From Candidatus Omnitrophota bacterium (GTDB lineage: Bacteria > Hinthialibacterota > Hinthialibacteria > Hinthialibacterales > JAKPRU01): a DNA stretch of 8,378 nucleotides. This document shows positions 5,718 to 8,378 of this stretch, one piece after another. Every line of letters starts with the position of its first letter. Position 1 is the stretch's first letter. The stretch covers positions 1 to 8,378 of the forward strand of contig JAKPRU010000293.1 of NCBI GenBank assembly GCA_029557025.1. Direction: 5' to 3'. The translations under genes and the position numbers were made by a program. Below the pieces are notes generated by a model. That model was not told the origin of the DNA and searched no databases. It saw nothing but the letters and a program-made list of their open reading frames with translations.

Positions 5718-8368
5718 CACCCGACCGACAATTGGTCACAGCAATTCGTTTTTCGGCCAATGCGGTTTTCTGGCCGGAGACCATCGAACAAACCGACGTG
5801 AAATCCCGACTGACCCTGCGATTCAGTAAGTTTCAGTGCCAGGAAAACAGCGGATTGGAACTGTCGGAGGATTCCGCCATCTCCGTGGTCTGGGACGAGG
5901 ATGAGAAGTTTCCCGAGGTTTATTTTCTGATGGGAATCAAGCAGTTCGATGCCGTATCCTGGGAGAAGACACAGGGCCGGATTCCGTTTCATTTCCTGAT
6001 TTGCGCACTTCGTGAGTCGGAGGTGTTTCATCAAAGCGGCTGGCTGATCCCCACACCTCTCTCGGAGCCGTTTTCTCTCCAGTCGGCGCCACACGGGGAG
6101 TGTCCGGAAATCCGGTCCGCATGGTCGGAAGACTGGTCTTATACGCCCGCCCTGGGATGCCATCCCATCCCTGCAATCGGACTCTGGGCCGCCCATCGAG
6201 GGCAGTATATCGCATACGATTTCAGCGAAACCCGCCTTTCCGACAATAGTGAGAAGAACGTCGGGACCGCCTGTTGCCGCCGGTATGGGTATTATCGTCA
6301 GTTCATCGCTCTGGTCTATCCGACCAGCTCTAAGAGTGTCGATGAGCTGGTTTACCCGAAGGCCGATGACCGGATTCTGAGCCACTTCCGGCTGGTCTGG
6401 TCGATGGATTTGCCGCCGGAGAAGGATCCGAACCGGTTCCTGATCGGCAGGCTCGCGAGCCTTGCGCCGAATGCGCTCCCTACGGTTCCCAAGGTGAATG
6501 ACTTGAACTATATGCCCGGCCCGACGCGCCTGAATTCGTTTACCGAGCCGGTCCCAAGGCCTCTCATCGGGCCGAGTTCAGAGGTCCGGGATACCGAGGA
6601 GAATACGCTTTTGATCGATGGTTGGAAGACACATATCGGGTCCATGGTGGACCGTGCCTTTGCCCGGCGCGACGCGCAGGGAATTGCCATGCTGCACGAG
6701 CAGACCCAGAGACTCCTGTCCCTTGGGAAACGGTTTCGGGTGGATCAGGACCGCTGCTTTTACTGGGAAAAACCGATTCGGGGAAAACAGCAGGAGGCAT
6801 ACGGGGGCGAGGCCGCGCAAACCCTCCACAACAGTGATGGATTCGCCGCTGCGCGGATGTTGCTGAATCTGTGGAAATACGATCCGAAACCGGAATACCT
6901 TGAGGCGGCAGAAGGTGCATTGAACTGGGCACGGCATATCGTCTGGACCCGGAATGAGATTCCAATTGCCCCATCCGTGCCGTTTACCGTCGGCGGCTCC
7001 CTGCCGATCACGTTCTTGCTGGATTATCACCACCTCTTTCGGGATGACCAGGAACGCGGAGATCGTGCGCGTGAAGCCTTGGACTTAGCGGTGACATTTG
7101 CATATCGGTATCTCCCCGTGTGGCTTTACGACAACAACCGCGAAGATGCTCTCGATTCCACCTTTCTTCTGGAGCGGAATGCCGGGCGCGAATGGGCAGG
7201 GTCCGCGTGCGGGAACGAAGTAACCTGGCAGGTCGAGGCTGTGGCGGATGTCGCTGTCAATTCGGGCGATCCTGGCCTCAAACATATCCTGCGCGGCATC
7301 CTGGAGCGCTGGCCGCTGCTGTACCGTGAACAGGATTCGCCCTCGGTTACGCAGTACGATGCCGCCTTCACTGAGCAGTTCGGTTTGTATCCGGGGTGCG
7401 CTGTGGGAGCAGGAAACCGGGCAAGTTCCGGGTGGGCGGAACCATTTCACTTGTTGTACCCGGTAGGCGATACGGAGGTGCGTGTCGTTTGCGGAGAGGC
7501 AGATTGTTTTGTTACCAATCGCGGGGGAAAGCATACGGTTGTTGAGAACTACCGCACGGACGGCAAGTCAAGATTCTCTTTCCGGGTTCGCCGTTCCCTG
7601 GAAGTTCCGTTTGATCTCGCGATCACCGCGCTCCGCGTAGACTTGAATAGTCTCCCCGTAAGCGTAAAACGCGGGCGCAAAGCCATCCCGCTGCAAGAGG
7701 GAGCCGGTGTTCTCCACTCCGCCGAGCGTTTGGATTCGCTCATCCTCCGGCAGATCAAGAATGGCGACACAATTATCATCGGCGGTGAGTTCCCCAAAGA
7801 GAGAAGAAAAAAATCCCGCCAACCTCATGTGGAAAAGAAAACCCAAAAGGCCGACATCCCGCAGACGGGTCTGTTTGTAATCCACCATCCCGGAAAAACC
7901 GAGCGGCTGATCGGCGATTGGCTTGATAACAATTCCAAGGCCGGACTGTTTACCGGATTGCAGTATGCTTATGGGATACCGTTTTCTGTGGAATCGGACG
8001 AATGGGGAAATCCGTCGGCCTGGCGGAGCAAGATCGATATCGACCGCTCGCTTCGGGGCAGGCATCTGTTTCTGTTCTGGATTCCGGATGGGCCGAACGC
8101 AGAGATCACTCTCGATACCGGCCGGGGGAAAAAGCAACGGTTCAATACCCGGGACTGTGTCATGGTTCGGCAAGGCTGGCCGCCGATTTTTCACTGGACA
8201 CTTTTGCTTGCCCACCTTCCTGGAATCTCCACCGAGAAGACTCGCCACATCGAAATCAGCAGCGGAAAGGTGATTGCCCTGACTTCTGCCCCGGGAATCT
8301 CCCCGGCATGGACAAGATTCTGCAAAACTTCGAAAACACGACCAGCCGAACGGCCGGCCAATCGCTGA
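5714..8368 (+). CDS. Large probable secreted protein, helical-toroid-like core, family unknown; 5' end out of frame
   Basis: The open body is 884 codons from TTG 5714. That start is weak: there is no Shine-Dalgarno, the first in-frame ATG is 72 codons further on, and the frame is open back to 5666. The real N-terminus is probably the out-of-frame signal peptide just upstream. I do not recognise the family. Residues of about 1-280 look beta-rich. About 290-560 are helix-rich, with TLHNSDGFAAARMLLNLW (H372, D375) and repeated A-R-E-A-L-D-L-A type helices, suggesting an (alpha/alpha) six-hairpin or toroid fold as in many glycoside hydrolases and polysaccharide lyases. About 560-690 are beta again, starting with GWAEPFHLLYP (W574, E576). 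A lysine/arginine-rich linker (about 692-718, with a run of seven A at 7807-7813) leads to a final beta-type domain. Acidic residues fit a hydrolase, but no catalytic pair can be named. Function is inferred from fold impression only. Confidence 0.6.
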   Translation: MTPDRQLVTAIRFSANAVFWPETIEQTDVKSRLTLRFSKFQCQENSGLELSEDSAISVVWDEDEKFPEVYFLMGIKQFDAVSWEKTQGRIPFHFLICALRESEVFHQSGWLIPTPLSEPFSLQSAPHGECPEIRSAWSEDWSYTPALGCHPIPAIGLWAAHRGQYIAYDFSETRLSDNSEKNVGTACCRRYGYYRQFIALVYPTSSKSVDELVYPKADDRILSHFRLVWSMDLPPEKDPNRFLIGRLASLAPNALPTVPKVNDLNYMPGPTRLNSFTEPVPRPLIGPSSEVRDTEENTLLIDGWKTHIGSMVDRAFARRDAQGIAMLHEQTQRLLSLGKRFRVDQDRCFYWEKPIRGKQQEAYGGEAAQTLHNSDGFAAARMLLNLWKYDPKPEYLEAAEGALNWARHIVWTRNEIPIAPSVPFTVGGSLPITFLLDYHHLFRDDQERGDRAREALDLAVTFAYRYLPVWLYDNNREDALDSTFLLERNAGREWAGSACGNEVTWQVEAVADVAVNSGDPGLKHILRGILERWPLLYREQDSPSVTQYDAAFTEQFGLYPGCAVGAGNRASSGWAEPFHLLYPVGDTEVRVVCGEADCFVTNRGGKHTVVENYRTDGKSRFSFRVRRSLEVPFDLAITALRVDLNSLPVSVKRGRKAIPLQEGAGVLHSAERLDSLILRQIKNGDTIIIGGEFPKERRKKSRQPHVEKKTQKADIPQTGLFVIHHPGKTERLIGDWLDNNSKAGLFTGLQYAYGIPFSVESDEWGNPSAWRSKIDIDRSLRGRHLFLFWIPDGPNAEITLDTGRGKKQRFNTRDCVMVRQGWPPIFHWTLLLAHLPGISTEKTRHIEISSGKVIALTSAPGISPAWTRFCKTSKTRPAERPANR

Positions 8369-8378
8369 AAGACGTTGG
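8308..8378 (+). CDS. Possible start of a further gene, cut by the window end
   Basis: ATG at 8308 opens a frame that runs to the last base: M-D-K-I-L-Q-N-F-E-N-T-T-S-R-T-A-G-Q-S-L, then K-D-V. The composition is protein-like and hydrophilic. It overlaps the 3' end of the large gene by 61 nt in another frame. That is long for a coupled overlap, so either this is the real next gene or the start is further on. The only ribosome-site candidate is a weak GGGA about 11 nt upstream. Too little is visible to say what it encodes. Confidence 0.4.
   Translation, partial: MDKILQNFENTTSRTAGQSLKDV

Overview
The window (8,378 bp, moderately GC-rich) looks like chromosomal DNA from a flagellated, probably Gram-negative bacterium. 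Three things support this: a flagellar hook-filament junction protein, an RseP-type site-2 protease with PDZ domains, and dense coding broken only by short repeat-filled gaps. The repeats and the separate AICAR transformylase would fit an environmental or candidate-phylum lineage, but the sequence does not identify the taxon. I see no tRNA, rRNA, CRISPR array, transposase or phage gene.

Layout. Positions 1-774 (+) hold the 3' end of an flgL-like gene. It converges, with a gap of about 19 bp, on a minus-strand pair. That pair is a membrane-anchored metallophosphoesterase (2238-3107) followed by a single-domain AICAR transformylase (794-2170), which lacks the IMP cyclohydrolase half of ordinary PurH. 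A 299-bp divergent region (3108-3406) carries candidate promoters and two hairpins, one of them a repeat-like perfect palindrome. Next is rseP (3407-5188, +), with three recognisable PDZ segments between its two catalytic motifs.

After rseP comes a 525-bp stretch full of repeats. It contains a perfect 28-bp inverted repeat whose arms are themselves hairpins (a REPIN-like element, 5329-5495) and a C-rich/G-rich REP-like tract (5506-5563). Directly behind it, a signal-peptide-like segment lies in one reading frame (about 5565-5714), and a large protein body follows in another (5714-8368, +). The two look like one secreted-protein gene split by a single-base deletion or a sequence error. The body resembles no family I can name with confidence; its middle is helix-rich and suggests an alpha/alpha-toroid carbohydrate-active fold. 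A further gene may begin at 8308, overlapping its 3' end.

The genes cover motility, purine synthesis, envelope proteolysis and a probable exported enzyme. They do not form one obvious pathway. The metallophosphoesterase and transformylase probably share a transcript; rseP and the large gene run the same way but are separated by the repeats. The most noteworthy points are the split large gene next to the repeat cluster, the stand-alone transformylase and the expanded PDZ region of RseP. I found no convincing evidence of a new multi-gene system.
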